Below, one piece after another: positions 41,668-50,874 of a DNA stretch of 64,000 bases; within the stretch, counting starts at the first letter, position 1, and the number at the start of each line of letters is the position of its first letter. The notes below the pieces were generated by a model. That model had not been told where the DNA came from. It was given only the letters and a program-made list of their open reading frames with translations, and ran no database searches. A program made the position numbers and the translations under genes. The stretch lies in contig NZ_CP029064.1 in NCBI RefSeq assembly GCF_003076275.1, positions 3,886,001 through 3,950,000 on the forward strand. Direction: 5' to 3'. This DNA comes from Microbulbifer sp. A4B17 (lineage in GTDB: Bacteria > Pseudomonadota > Gammaproteobacteria > Pseudomonadales > Cellvibrionaceae).

Positions 41668-41684
41668 GCCCCGTATGCCGGGGC
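41668..41684 (+). terminator. Hairpin after prs
   Basis: GCCCCG, loop TATGC, CGGGGC, followed by ACTTTGCGTTT. A 6-bp GC-rich stem with a modest T-rich tail, 26 bases after the prs stop; a weak intrinsic terminator or pause site. Confidence 0.5.
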
Positions 41685-41687
41685 ACT

Positions 41688-41715
41688 TTGCGTTTAGCGC
41701 TGATTCCCGTAGAAT
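41688..41715 (+). promoter_or_regulatory. Probable sigma-70 promoter for rplY
   Basis: TTGCGT (-35-like, 41688-41693), 16-base spacer, TAGAAT (-10-like, 41710-41715), then a GC-rich discriminator ACGCGCCCGCCC, as is common for growth-rate-controlled promoters. It is followed by a second hairpin at 41724-41740 inside the leader. Confidence 0.5.
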
Positions 41716-41723
41716 ACGCGCCC

Positions 41724-41740
41724 GCCCGGCACTGCCGGGC
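41724..41740 (+). promoter_or_regulatory. GC-rich hairpin in the rplY leader
   Basis: GCCCGG, loop CACTG, CCGGGC, followed by AATTACTTTT, about 90 bases before the rplY ATG. It could act as an attenuator or simply stabilise the leader. Confidence 0.4.
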
Positions 41741-41830
41741 AATTACTTTTGGGCCCAGTGCCCATTTAACATCCATGCCAGAGCGGTCCGGTCGCAGGTC
41801 ACTCTGGACAGACAACCCGAGGTTTATCCC

Positions 41831-42454
41831 ATGTCTGATATTAAATTGAACGCCATTGCCCGCAGCGATGAAGGGAAAGGTGCGAGCCGCCGCCTGCGTC
41901 GCCTGGAAGGCCGTGTACCCGGCATCATCTACGGCGGTGAAGCAGAGCCTGCTTCTATCTCCCTGCTGCACAAAGACCTGACCAAAGCTCTGGAAAACGA
42001 GGCTTTCTTCTCCTCCATGCTGACTGTGGACGTAGACGGCAAAGAAGAGAAAGTTATCCTGCGCGACCTGCAGCGTCACCCGGCCAAGGCCCTACTGCTG
42101 CACATCGACTTCCAGCGCGTATCTGCCAACACCAAAGTACACGTTAAAGTACCTCTGCACTTCCTGAACGAAGAGAGCAGCAAAGGTGTTAAGGCTGGCG
42201 GTATCGTTTCCCACACCCTGACCGAGCTGGAAGTTAACGCTCCCGCCGGTAAATTGCCTGAGTTCATCGAAGTGGACCTGGCTGACCTGGATATGGACGG
42301 CGTACTGCACATCTCCGACCTGAAACTGCCAGAAGAAGTTGAGTCTGTGGCCCTGAGCCACGGCGAAGACCACAACCTGGTTGTAGCTTCTATCCACAAG
42401 CCTCGAGGCGCTGTAGAAGCTGAAGCCGAAGAAGCTGGCGAAGGCGAAGAGTAA
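41831..42454 (+). CDS. rplY: Large-subunit ribosomal protein bL25 (CTC-type)
   Basis: 207 residues from the ATG at 41831. The N-terminal L25 domain (about 1-92) binds 5S rRNA; a second TL5/CTC beta domain (about 95-185) and an acidic tail ([12 protein letters not shown]) follow, so this is the long CTC form, not the 94-residue E. coli form. The frame is open up to 41675, but that would run through the leader hairpin. prs-rplY-pth-ychF is the conserved order. Confidence 0.95.
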   Translation: MSDIKLNAIARSDEGKGASRRLRRLEGRVPGIIYGGEAEPASISLLHKDLTKALENEAFFSSMLTVDVDGKEEKVILRDLQRHPAKALLLHIDFQRVSANTKVHVKVPLHFLNEESSKGVKAGGIVSHTLTELEVNAPAGKLPEFIEVDLADLDMDGVLHISDLKLPEEVESVALSHGEDHNLVVASIHKPRGAVEAEAEEAGEGEE

Positions 42455-42459
42455 TCGCC

Positions 42460-43056
42460 TTGGCTGCGGCACCGGACACCCCGATCCAGTTGATTGTCGG
42501 CCTGGGAAATCCCGGACCGGAATACGATCGGACGCGACACAACGCCGGTGCCGACTTTGTTGTCGAGCTGGCCCGCCAACAAGGCACCCAGCTCAGCCTC
42601 GACAGCAAATATCATGGCCTCTCTGGCCGTGTGCGGATCGGCAGCCAGGATATTCGGCTGCTGATTCCCACCACCTATATGAATCGCAGTGGCCAGTCTG
42701 TCGGCCCACTGGCGAACTTCTTCAAGATTCCCCCGGAAGCCATTCTGGTCGCTCACGATGAGCTGGACCTGGCCCCCGGTATCGCGCGCCTGAAAGCCGG
42801 CGGCGGTCACGGTGGACACAACGGTCTGCGGGATATCATTGCCGCACTGGGCAACAACCGAAACTTTATGCGACTGCGGCTCGGCATTGGCCACCCCGGC
42901 AGCTCGAGCGAAGTGGCCCGGTTTGTACTCCAGCGAGCCCCCAGGGCGGAACAGGAAACACTGGCTGATGCGATCGATCGCGCAATCGACGTACTGCCCA
43001 CCGCCGCTTCCGGCGACTGGGGCGCAGCCATGAAAACGCTGCACACCAATAAATAG
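42460..43056 (+). CDS. pth: Peptidyl-tRNA hydrolase
   Basis: 198 residues from a TTG start 5 bases after rplY. Active-site residues visible: H27 (TRHNAG), N75 (TYMNRSG) and D100 (AHDELDL). It releases peptides from prematurely dropped peptidyl-tRNAs. The N-terminus ([20 protein letters not shown]) is slightly longer than in E. coli. It is likely co-translated with rplY. Confidence 0.96.
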   Translation: MAAAPDTPIQLIVGLGNPGPEYDRTRHNAGADFVVELARQQGTQLSLDSKYHGLSGRVRIGSQDIRLLIPTTYMNRSGQSVGPLANFFKIPPEAILVAHDELDLAPGIARLKAGGGHGGHNGLRDIIAALGNNRNFMRLRLGIGHPGSSSEVARFVLQRAPRAEQETLADAIDRAIDVLPTAASGDWGAAMKTLHTNK

Positions 43057-43261
43057 ATCCTAACCGTCGGCTTGCCTTTTGCCGCGGAAATCTCGATAGT
43101 GTGCTGCGCTAAATTGCCGGTATTTTCCCGGCTGGCCCGGACCCTGTGGTGGCCGAGACACCCCGCCCATCCAAAATCCCGCCAGCGCAACCACTACCGG
43201 ACTTCAAACGCAATTAGCAGAGCGCGCGGTACGCGCCTCGGGCAAACGGAAAAATATCACC

Positions 43262-44353
43262 ATGGGTTTTACTTGCGGTATTGTCGGCCTGCCTAATGTG
43301 GGCAAATCCACTCTATTCAACGCACTGACCAAAGCGGGAATCGATGCGGAAAACTTTCCTTTCTGCACTATCGAGCCCAACGCCGGTGTGGTGCCGGTGC
43401 CTGATCCCCGCATCGATAAGCTGGCTGACATCGTCAAGCCGGAAAAGGTAATTCCCACCACCATGGAATTTACCGATATCGCCGGTCTGGTTGCGGGCGC
43501 TTCCAAAGGGGAAGGTCTGGGTAACAAGTTCCTCGCCAATATCCGCGAGACCGATGCTATCGCCCACGTTGTGCGCTGCTTCGAAGACGATAACGTTATC
43601 CACGTCGCCAACCAGGTACACCCGGTAGCGGATATCGAGGTAATCAACACCGAGTTAGCCCTGGCCGACCTGGACACTGTGGAGAAGGCCCTGCAGCGCT
43701 TTACCCGTGCCGCCAAGGGACAGGACAAGCACGCGATCAAGATGAAAGCGTTGCTGGAAAAAATCCAGCCACACCTGGATGAAGCCAAGCCGCTGCGCTC
43801 TTTCGAGCTTTCAGAAGACGAACTGGCGGACCTGCGCGAGCTAAGCCTGCTCACTATCAAGCCCACCATGTATATCGCCAATGTGGACGAAGATGGCTTC
43901 GAGAACAATCCGCACCTGGATGCTGTAGCTGCCATCGCCGCTGAAGAGAACGCGGTACTGGTACCTATCTGCAACAAGCTCGAAGCGGAAATTGCCGAGC
44001 TGGACGACGATGAAAAGCAGGAGTTCCTGGAAGAGCTGGGTATGGAAGAGCCCGGACTGAACCGCGTGATCCGCGCCGGCTACCAACTGCTGGGCCTGCA
44101 CACCTACTTCACCGCTGGCGTGAAGGAAGTACGCGCCTGGACAATTCCACTGGGCGCAACGGCTCCCAACGCTGCCGGCAAGATCCACACCGATTTTGAG
44201 AAAGGCTTTATCCGCGCTGAAGTGATCAGCTACAGCGATTATATCGACAACAATGGCGAGGCCGGCGCTAAAGATGCTGGAAAGTGGCGCTTGGAAGGCA
44301 AGGACTACGTTGTCGCCGACGGCGACGTAATTCACTTCCGTTTTAACGTCTAA
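43262..44353 (+). CDS. ychF: Redox-regulated ATPase YchF (Obg family)
   Basis: 363 residues. The P-loop is GLPNVGKS (9-16), switch [19 protein letters not shown], the base-specificity motif reads NVDED rather than NKxD, as in ATP-using YchF/OLA1. A C-terminal TGS domain ends in the HFRFNV tail. It is a ribosome-associated ATPase that dampens the oxidative stress response. A 205-base gap separates it from pth. Confidence 0.97.
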   Translation: MGFTCGIVGLPNVGKSTLFNALTKAGIDAENFPFCTIEPNAGVVPVPDPRIDKLADIVKPEKVIPTTMEFTDIAGLVAGASKGEGLGNKFLANIRETDAIAHVVRCFEDDNVIHVANQVHPVADIEVINTELALADLDTVEKALQRFTRAAKGQDKHAIKMKALLEKIQPHLDEAKPLRSFELSEDELADLRELSLLTIKPTMYIANVDEDGFENNPHLDAVAAIAAEENAVLVPICNKLEAEIAELDDDEKQEFLEELGMEEPGLNRVIRAGYQLLGLHTYFTAGVKEVRAWTIPLGATAPNAAGKIHTDFEKGFIRAEVISYSDYIDNNGEAGAKDAGKWRLEGKDYVVADGDVIHFRFNV

Positions 44354-44411
44354 CTGTCTCCCCTTTTTTGCCTCTCCAGCCCGGGGAGGCCCTCCCATCA
44401 GCGTAAAACCC

Positions 44412-45365
44412 ATGGCGCAATCAAACTGGAAGATCGGTCTGCCCCTGGCATTGATTACCGTAATTATGTGGGCTGCCCTGCCCATCGCCCTGAAAGGGCT
44501 CCTCGAATATATCAGCCCTGGTACAGCCACCTGGTATCGTTTTGCCGGAGCAGCCCTGCTAGCAGGTCTCTACTATGGCCAGGCGCGCAAGCTGGATCTC
44601 AAACCTCTATTCAGTCGCGGGTTGCTGCTATTCACCTTCCTGGCCGTTGCCGGCCTTCTGGTGAATTATCTCGCCTACGCCAGCGGACTCAATTACATCA
44701 CTCCCGGTGCCGCCCAGGTCGTGATCCAGCTGGCTCCCCTGCTCCTACTGATATCCAGTGTGCTGTGGCTGGGCGAAAGCTTCTCTCCGCGCCAGTGGGG
44801 AGGTGTAGCGCTGGTGGTCATTGGCCTGATGTTATTTTTTAACCAACGGCTGGAAGAGCTGACTAGCGGAACGGGCGGTGACTATCTGCTGGGGCTCGGC
44901 TATATCCTTATAGCTGCCGTCACCTGGGCAATTTATGGCTTCTTCCAGAAAAAAATATTGAGCCGCGCCACACCCCAGGACTTATTGGTGGTGATTTATA
45001 TCGCGGGGACCCTGTGCTTCCTACCCATGGCGGACCCAATGAAAGTCTCACATCTGGGCTGGCTTGAGTGGGTGCTGCTGGCATTCCTCACCGCCAACAC
45101 ACTGATCGCCTACGGCGCCTTCAGTAAGGCACTGGTGCACTGGGAGGCATCCAGCGTCAGCGCAACCTTGGCACTGGTTCCCGTGATTACCCTATTGTTC
45201 AGCACGGTGATCAGCAGTATCTGGCCGGACTATATTGCAGTAGAGCCCCTCAACTGGATCAGCTGGGCCGGCGCCGGCGCAGTAGTACTCGGTTCCGCCC
45301 TAGCCGCAATCAGTTCCAGGCGCCGTTCTGAGCAGTCCCGCGCTGTAGATGAAAAAAATCGCTAA
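44412..45365 (+). CDS. EamA/DMT-superfamily transporter
   Basis: 317 residues with ten predicted membrane helices in two EamA repeats (about 8-140 and 155-295), for example GLLVNYLAYASGLNYITPGAAQVV and WEASSVSATLALVPVITLLFSTV in shorter stretches. It is an inner-membrane metabolite exporter or permease; substrate unknown. A charged tail (SRRRSEQSRAVDEKNR) is cytoplasmic. It is 58 bases after ychF. Confidence 0.88.
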   Translation: MAQSNWKIGLPLALITVIMWAALPIALKGLLEYISPGTATWYRFAGAALLAGLYYGQARKLDLKPLFSRGLLLFTFLAVAGLLVNYLAYASGLNYITPGAAQVVIQLAPLLLLISSVLWLGESFSPRQWGGVALVVIGLMLFFNQRLEELTSGTGGDYLLGLGYILIAAVTWAIYGFFQKKILSRATPQDLLVVIYIAGTLCFLPMADPMKVSHLGWLEWVLLAFLTANTLIAYGAFSKALVHWEASSVSATLALVPVITLLFSTVISSIWPDYIAVEPLNWISWAGAGAVVLGSALAAISSRRRSEQSRAVDEKNR

Positions 45366-45392
45366 CTAACTGAAAAGAATACAAAAAAAGTG

Positions 45393-45420
45393 TTGACACA
45401 CCCAGCCCATCGATTAATAA
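45393..45420 (+). promoter_or_regulatory. Strong sigma-70 promoter of the tRNA-Met/tRNA-Gln pair
   Basis: A perfect -35 TTGACA (45393-45398), a 16-base spacer and -10 TAATAA (45415-45420), followed by a GC-rich discriminator (TGCGCGCCCTCGGG). This layout is typical of stable-RNA promoters under stringent control. The tRNA-Met begins 37 bases after the -10. Confidence 0.85.
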
Positions 45421-45457
45421 TGCGCGCCCTCGGGACAGCCGAGACAACAAAAGAAAT

Positions 45458-45534
<77 letters not shown>

Positions 45535-45573
45535 TTTCAAACCATAGAGACTATTCTTTGTGGACCTTGAAAC

Positions 45574-45648
45574 TGGGGCGTAGCCAAGCGGTAAGGCAGC
45601 GGGTTTTGATCCCGTCATGCGAAGGTTCGAATCCTTCCGCCCCAGCCA
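45574..45648 (+). tRNA. tRNA-Gln (TTG anticodon), copy 2
   Basis: 75 bases with encoded CCA, 39 bases after tRNA-Met and surely in the same transcript. Identical to the copy at 40283-40357; identity extends two bases upstream (AC) and stops right after CCA. Confidence 0.97.
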
Positions 45649-45771
45649 TATTCTCAAATTACCTAGCAGGCCCAATTCAGGGCAGCAATCAAAAGAACTT
45701 AAGCCCAATATTTTTTTGCACCCTGTGAATAATTCGCAGAAGTCTTCCAGTGGGCCTTAGCTACCAATAAA

Positions 45772-46854
45772 TTACTCAGGCAGCGGCACACCGTTAGCCC
45801 CCACCGATCCAACTCCAGCGTTTTCGGACTTCAGACTGCAAGCCGCTGTATTGGGAGCAAGAACACGTTTTTGTTCCCTGCGTAAACCCATGGCCCGCAA
45901 CCATTCGAATCCCGCCAGGCAGAGCAGCAGTGCCAGCAATACAAGTGGACCGCCATACCCCTTAAGAGCATCTCCCTCAGAAACGCAGGTCCAAACAAGC
46001 TGTACAACGCATAGGAAAGCCACTATCAGCAGTGTCGGCTTGCGCCCCAGCAAACTCACCACAAAAACGCCCAGAGGCGCTCCCAGGGCCACTACCGGCG
46101 CTGCCGCCAGCCAATTCCCAAATACCCCCGGCTGCCAGTCCCCGGCAAGCGATTTCACCAGCACACCAAGCACCGAACAAAATGCCATGATTACCACCGA
46201 AGTGGGAATGGCGACCTTGAGATCGACGCGGCTTAACAGTACCAGTGCTGCGTATATCAGCATATCCACACCCACACCGGTAACCGCCACCACACAAAAG
46301 CCTGCAAAAACGCCCAGCAACAAGCCAACACGAAAATCTGTCGGGCACTGGGGGTCTCCGGCATGTTCGCAATCAGTAATTTCGCTCAGTCGGTACAAAT
46401 GGAATATCCCAAAGCTACCCCACAGGACGGCGAAGGAGAGTTTCACCCAAAGCTCAGGTATCAGAGGTGCAAACAGCAGGATACCGGCAGGAGTCGCCAA
46501 CAGAGAACCCAACAATGCCCCCCTTAACATCGACCAGGCCAACTGCTGGCGCCGACAGAGGATAAGCAGGCTGGCACTGACCATCCCTATAGACTGCACC
46601 GCAAAACTAAAATCGCGACCTAGACTCGCCGGCATATCAAAAAGCAGCACCAGCACGGGAAACCCAACCGTTCCCCCTCCCATAGGAGTAGAGCCAGCTG
46701 CGTAGCTACCGAGTGCCATCGCAAGCGCCATAGACCAGTGTTCAAGCGCCAAGGCCAGGTTTCCTCCCTGAAAGATCAGGAACAGCCATACACCGTAAAA
46801 CAGGACTAACCCGGCAAACCAATAGCGGAGTGAGAACCGCGCCACGTTTTTCAT
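45772..46854 (-). CDS. TauE/SafE-family (TSUP) membrane permease
   Basis: 360 residues with about eight to nine membrane helices. The TSUP-type glycine-rich loops are GSYAAGSTPMGGGTVGFPVL and VFAGFCVVAVTGVGVDMLIY. By family, it may export sulfite, organosulfonates or related anions; substrate unknown. A soluble insertion with DCEHAGDPQCPTDF and a polar C-terminal tail (about 325-360) are atypical additions. It stands alone on the minus strand. Confidence 0.85.
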   Translation of the reverse strand: MKNVARFSLRYWFAGLVLFYGVWLFLIFQGGNLALALEHWSMALAMALGSYAAGSTPMGGGTVGFPVLVLLFDMPASLGRDFSFAVQSIGMVSASLLILCRRQQLAWSMLRGALLGSLLATPAGILLFAPLIPELWVKLSFAVLWGSFGIFHLYRLSEITDCEHAGDPQCPTDFRVGLLLGVFAGFCVVAVTGVGVDMLIYAALVLLSRVDLKVAIPTSVVIMAFCSVLGVLVKSLAGDWQPGVFGNWLAAAPVVALGAPLGVFVVSLLGRKPTLLIVAFLCVVQLVWTCVSEGDALKGYGGPLVLLALLLCLAGFEWLRAMGLRREQKRVLAPNTAACSLKSENAGVGSVGANGVPLPE

Positions 46855-46970
46855 CTTATTATTTGTGAGCTTAAGCGTCAGAGGGGGCTAATAGTGGTAC
46901 GAGTATGAGATGGGATCAAGACAAGAATTGAAGAGCTGCCAACCTATCGCCAAATGCCGATGGGAATAGC

Positions 46971-46996
46971 TGCCCGGCAGTCACAACTGCCGGGCA
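46971..46996 (-). terminator. Hairpin after the SapC-like gene
   Basis: TGCCCGGCAG, loop TCACAA, CTGCCGGGCA: a perfect 10-bp stem 8 bases beyond the stop of the SapC-like gene. No T-run follows on the minus strand, so termination may be weak or factor-aided. Confidence 0.6.
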
Positions 46997-47004
46997 AAGC
47001 GCTG

Positions 47005-47712
47005 TTAGTTTAAGCGCTTCTTGCGAATCAGGCTCTGAACCTGCATAGAGGACATCATGGAAGCGTAGATCGCTGGCAGGGCACCACGCTTACGCAATTC
47101 CAGGAAGTCTTCATCGGAAAGTTTATTCAGCTTCTCTTCGTCAATGACGAAGAAACCAGTCAGGTCGTATGGCTTGTCATCTTCGCTGACACGCAGGGTC
47201 AGCTTCTTCTGGGTCAACAAGTCCTTGGAGACCAGGAACTCGATAAAGGAATCGGTAACCGCAACACGCTGTGCAGTTTCCACAACCGCCTGGGCACGAT
47301 TCTTCAGAAATTCAGTTTGCTCACCTTCACCATCGAACAGAGCCTCACCCTCAGAGTCGCTCAGCATCTTGGAATCTTCATCGATGCACAGCACGGCCTG
47401 ATCAGCATTATCTGGATTCTTAACCAGGATAAAGGGATAAGTGCGAACCTGCAGCGGAATGTAGCTGCCGTTCCAGCCATCAGCGCCGGAGAAAAGATTT
47501 TCGCCGGGACGCAGGCCAGTCAGCGCGACTACTTTGAACTGATCGGTATTCTGGTCTTTGACGAACAGGATCGGGTAGCTCTGGGCTGCCTGTACGATCT
47601 CCTGAACCACCAGCGGCAAAATGTGGTTACCGCTTACATGATCAAAAGTAATGTCCTGGGTGAGTTTCAGGTTGGCATGTGCCTTCTTATCCAAAGCTTT
47701 GATCTGTGCCAT
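47005..47712 (-). CDS. SapC-like family protein
   Basis: 235 residues, no signal peptide. Conserved features of the SapC family are visible: HILPLVVQEIVQAAQSYPI, a stretch around SYIPLQVRTYPFIL, and LCIDEDSKMLSDSEGEALFD. In Campylobacter the name comes from an S-layer secretion gene, but most homologues have no proven function. A good AGGAG box precedes the ATG. It is a single-gene unit flanked by hairpin and a 415-base gap. Confidence 0.8.
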   Translation of the reverse strand: MAQIKALDKKAHANLKLTQDITFDHVSGNHILPLVVQEIVQAAQSYPILFVKDQNTDQFKVVALTGLRPGENLFSGADGWNGSYIPLQVRTYPFILVKNPDNADQAVLCIDEDSKMLSDSEGEALFDGEGEQTEFLKNRAQAVVETAQRVAVTDSFIEFLVSKDLLTQKKLTLRVSEDDKPYDLTGFFVIDEEKLNKLSDEDFLELRKRGALPAIYASMMSSMQVQSLIRKKRLN

Positions 47713-48127
47713 AAGTACAACTCCTAGCTACTTTTATAGTTACTAAATTTCTGAGATACCCTAACGTACCACTTTTTTGCGCATCTACGATGACAAGAGC
47801 TTCCCGGCAGTCACCGGAAACCAAACCCAGCATTAAACAGGGAAGCGGCCCAACAGGCAAACAAAGTCCATCACAACCACCCTAAAGACAAATTTATTTG
47901 GTTATTTTTGCACCACTTAAGACTATAGAGACAGCTAAAGTCACAACCCGAGTCTCTAGTGACTCAAGCCCCCTCCCAAAGCATTATTAAAGTACCAATT
48001 AGCTATTCCTGGCAGATAGTTCCACAAAACAAACGCAGCCTACAGCTATCGTAATAGGTGGTTGTTTTTTAAGCGGTCGGGGAATGATAGGAATGAGGGC
48101 AGTACTAAAGCCGCAGGAAATCTCATC
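47713..48127. other. Intergenic region upstream of SapC-like and DUF5993-like genes
   Basis: A 415-base gap between divergent genes. It should hold both promoters. An imperfect inverted repeat (TTCCCGGCAGTCACCGGAA) lies near 47803. No convincing small gene or RNA was seen. Confidence 0.4.
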
Positions 48128-48283
48128 ATGATGAGCCTGCTATTCCTCTTCTACCTACTGGCAATGTCCCTGGCCATTAAGAATTACCGTTCCCTCGCAA
48201 CTGCAACATTCATTTTTGCTTTGGTATTAAGTTTCGCGTGGCTGGGCCACCACGCCAGTAGCACCCTCGATTTAGCCTTGTAG
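48128..48283 (+). CDS. Small two-helix membrane protein, DUF5993-like
   Basis: 51 residues from ATG at 48128 (AGGAA about 9 bases upstream); an open frame reaches up to 48062 from TTG, so a 73-residue form is possible. Two hydrophobic helices with an ending LGHHASSTLDLAL. It resembles, from memory, the DUF5993 family, which is found next to DsbB-like genes as here (12 bases upstream of one). It may be a partner subunit of that oxidase; role unproven. Confidence 0.68.
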   Translation: MMSLLFLFYLLAMSLAIKNYRSLATATFIFALVLSFAWLGHHASSTLDLAL

Positions 48284-48295
48284 TCAGGCGGAGAC

Positions 48296-48847
48296 ATGGA
48301 GCAAGCGTTTAGAAATCTGAATGCACTGGGCATGATCACAATATGTGCAGTGCTCGTCGTCGCTGAATACTTTCAGTTACGCAATGGGGAATTACCCTGT
48401 CCACTGTGCTTACTTCAGCGCATCGGCCTCACAGGAGTATCATTCGGCCTGATGCTGAACCTGCTCTACGGCAACCGTCCCCAACACTACAGCCTGGCCA
48501 CACTCGCGGCCCTGTTCGGTGCAGCAACTGCACTGCGCCAAGTGAGCCTGCATGTTATTCCCGGAACGCCGGGCTATGGCAGCCCAATAATGGGGTACCA
48601 CTTCTACACCTGGGCATTCCTTACCTTCTGCCTGATTATCACCGGAATCGCGATTATTAGCGCATTTGAAAAGCAGTATGGAGAAAAGAAATTTGTCAGC
48701 TTTCGCGATCAAGGGTTACTGGGAAAAACAGCCATACTTGCCACACTTTCCATGGTGACAATTAACACTTTTATAACTTTCACAGAGTGCGGTCCCGGTA
48801 TCTGCCCTGATAATCCAAATGGTTACTGGCTATTTGGGTCTACCTGA
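48296..48847 (+). CDS. DsbB-like disulfide bond formation protein
   Basis: 183 residues with five predicted membrane helices (about 11-27, 41-57, 66-82, 104-123, 145-163). The quinone-linked CxxC is CPLC (C35, C38) in the first periplasmic loop, followed by the DsbB-like LQR. The second cysteine pair expected in the second periplasmic loop is absent; instead C165 and C170 (ECGPGIC) sit in a C-terminal tail that a fifth helix would place in the periplasm. It should re-oxidise a DsbA-type partner. It is likely co-transcribed with the DUF5993-like gene. Confidence 0.82.
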   Translation: MEQAFRNLNALGMITICAVLVVAEYFQLRNGELPCPLCLLQRIGLTGVSFGLMLNLLYGNRPQHYSLATLAALFGAATALRQVSLHVIPGTPGYGSPIMGYHFYTWAFLTFCLIITGIAIISAFEKQYGEKKFVSFRDQGLLGKTAILATLSMVTINTFITFTECGPGICPDNPNGYWLFGST

Positions 48848-49023
48848 AGCGCTATAAGTTCGCTGGGACCATTCAAGAAAGCAACCAAGGAAACTCCGGC
48901 TGAAATATCTTTCCCCATACATCCAGAAAGCTGATTTAAAGGCGGGGTAAGGCGAAAAAAAACTTTCCTTACGCAATCTATAATACTGCCGAATATAAAC
49001 CGTATATCGACAAAATAAAAAAT

Positions 49024-49098
49024 TGGAGGCCAGGACCGGATTCGAACCGGTGGAAAACGGTGTTGCAGACCGTCGCATTTCCTCTCTGCCACCTGGCC
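49024..49098 (-). tRNA. tRNA-Cys (GCA anticodon)
   Basis: 75 bases including CCA. Minus-strand acceptor GGCCAGG/CCTGGCC, D-arm TGGCAGAGAGGAAATGCG, anticodon loop CTGCAAC, T-loop GGTTCGAATCC, discriminator T as expected for tRNA-Cys. It marks the border between dense core genes and the sparse accessory region. Confidence 0.96.
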
Positions 49099-49101
49099 AT
49101 A

Positions 49102-49133
49102 AAAAAACCCGGCGCTTTCGCTCCGGGTTTTTT
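49102..49133 (-). terminator. Intrinsic terminator between MFS gene and tRNA-Cys
   Basis: AAAAAACCCGG, loop CGCTTTCGCT, CCGGGTTTTTT: 11-bp stem flanked by A- and T-runs, functional on either strand. On the minus strand it would end the MFS transcript just upstream of tRNA-Cys. Confidence 0.75.
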
Positions 49134-49141
49134 AGACACGA

Positions 49142-49161
49142 CGGAAGCGAAAGCGCTTCCG
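49142..49161. promoter_or_regulatory. Perfect 8-bp hairpin next to the terminator
   Basis: CGGAAGCG, loop AAAG, CGCTTCCG, 8 bases from the terminator at 49102-49133. Role unknown; possibly part of the MFS 3' end or the tRNA-Cys promoter region. Confidence 0.45.
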
Positions 49162-49294
49162 AATACATTTACAGAAGCGCAGGGTTTGCCTGACAGCAAC
49201 ATATACAACGATATTTGTGCGCACGCTTCATAGTAAAGTGTCCTGTTAAGATGCGACCAAGAATAATTGAATAAAACTTCAATTTCAACCTTAT

Positions 49295-50476
49295 CTAAAT
49301 AGCCTCTGTGTACTGCCCGACCTTAACCTCATTACCTGGCCCCGGTTGCTCTGGAACCAACTGCGCTAACCCAAGGGAAACCAGAGCCATCAATGAACCC
49401 GCAAAAAATACCATAGCCGGAGAACTCAGCCAAAGTAAGCCAAATAACACAGGGATAACAACTGCTGCAACATGATTAATGGTAAAACTAACCCCAGAAG
49501 AGGCTGAAATATCACGCTCATCAACAATCTTCTGGAAATAAGTTTTGATTGCAATGGCCATGGAGAAGAATAAATGATCAATAATATAAAGTGCGGCCGC
49601 AACCACGGCGCTCTCTACCAGAGCATAGCCGGCAAATACCATGGCTAAACCGATATATTCCAAAGTGAGGATACGACGCTCACCAAATCGAACAATAAAT
49701 TGTCCAATCTTAGGTGCGATATACAAATTAAGTAGATGGTTAACCGTATAGAGTGCAGCGATCTCCCCTACACTGTAACCAAATTTTTCCACCATCAGGA
49801 AACCGGCAAATACAATAAAAATTTGCCTCCGCGCGCCGCTCATCATAGTGAGTGCATAGTAGAGCCAATAGCGCTTTCTAATGACCAATGTTTTACGCTG
49901 GCTATGTGGCTGGGGAAACTGTGGAAAAAGAACCCAGGCTGCTAAAGCAATGATGACAGTCGCACCACCACCAATCAAGTAAACCCACGTATAACCCAGG
50001 TTCACTACATCCATCAAAATCCAAACTATGCCATAAGCTACCAAGGCGGCAAAAGAACCTGCGGCAGCCATGCGTCCCATCCAAACTGCTGCTGTTTGTT
50101 TAGGAAACCACTGGAGTGCCAGCGAGGTCTGCAAGGTTTCATAAAAATGAAATCCCGTAGACATTAATAGTGTGGTGAGCAACAACCCCGTCAATGACGG
50201 ATACAGCCCTGTCAGCATCACCCCAATACCAGTTGCTACCAGGGAAATTATCGACAGCCGCTGCTCTCTAACCAAAAGTAATACAAAAACTACCAGGAAG
50301 GCTAAAAAGCCAGGTATTTCACGCACACTCTGCAGCAAACCAATATCTGCACCGGTAAATGAAGCTCTATCAATCACAAAGTTATTAAGCAGTGTATTCC
50401 AAACTGCAAAAGAAAGCGGCATTGATGCTGCCAGCAAAAGTAACAGAATTTCTGGGCGACGAAGACCTTGTAGCAT
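49295..50476 (-). CDS. MFS transporter
   Basis: 393 residues with twelve predicted membrane helices. The first segment MPLSFAVWNTLLNNFVIDRA and loop GADIGLLQSVREIPGF fit the major facilitator superfamily; the middle loop (about 190-200) is basic. No drug- or sugar-specific motif was recognised, so the substrate is unknown. It is the first gene after tRNA-Cys and stands alone. Confidence 0.85.
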   Translation of the reverse strand: MLQGLRRPEILLLLLAASMPLSFAVWNTLLNNFVIDRASFTGADIGLLQSVREIPGFLAFLVVFVLLLVREQRLSIISLVATGIGVMLTGLYPSLTGLLLTTLLMSTGFHFYETLQTSLALQWFPKQTAAVWMGRMAAAGSFAALVAYGIVWILMDVVNLGYTWVYLIGGGATVIIALAAWVLFPQFPQPHSQRKTLVIRKRYWLYYALTMMSGARRQIFIVFAGFLMVEKFGYSVGEIAALYTVNHLLNLYIAPKIGQFIVRFGERRILTLEYIGLAMVFAGYALVESAVVAAALYIIDHLFFSMAIAIKTYFQKIVDERDISASSGVSFTINHVAAVVIPVLFGLLWLSSPAMVFFAGSLMALVSLGLAQLVPEQPGPGNEVKVGQYTEAI

Positions 50477-50595
50477 GGTGGAACTCCAGCGATGAGAGCC
50501 ACAATATACGCCATTTACTCTTTAAGTGAAAATTGCCCAAAGTTAATGGGTTTGTAAAAAATTAAAACTCCTTGTCATCTCCCCTGCTACCTATA

Positions 50596-50874
50596 ATGAT
50601 GGTAAATATGATACTTAGTGAGAAAACACCTCTGACATTCACCAACGAACTGGAGAGCTTTGGCTTTGCTGCCATCATCCATCCAAATACATTCACTTAT
50701 GTATCTGCCAAGATTGCCACATAACTCGTGGAAGGTTTAAAGTAAACTGGCTCAATCACTAACAGGGTGGACAGAATGATCGAATTCCCTGAGTTCAATA
50801 CCCTAGTCGGCCTCAATGAAATCCGAAGAAATGAAAAAATATTATCGACAAATAAACTCTTAGGGCTTGAATAG
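50596..50874 (+). pseudogene. Remnant of a PEP mutase/isocitrate-lyase-family gene (3' end)
   Basis: One reading frame carries NMILSEKTPLTFTNELESFGF, then TYVSAKIAT, an in-frame TAA (50722), LVEGLK, a second TAA (50743), then TGSITNRVDRMIEFPEFN and LVGLNEIRRNEKIL. This order matches the C-terminal part of methylisocitrate-lyase/PEP phosphonomutase-like proteins (NM-EGGKTPL, ELE-LGF, a DRMM-F-EFN-LVG tail), as I recall them. The 5' two-thirds are missing. It is a decayed relic; the enzyme cannot be made. Confidence 0.65.

Noticed and set aside
50776..50874. A stand-alone 32-residue gene starting ATGATCGAATTC
   Set aside because: It continues, in frame, the motif series of the PEP-mutase-family relic, so it is a piece of a pseudogene.
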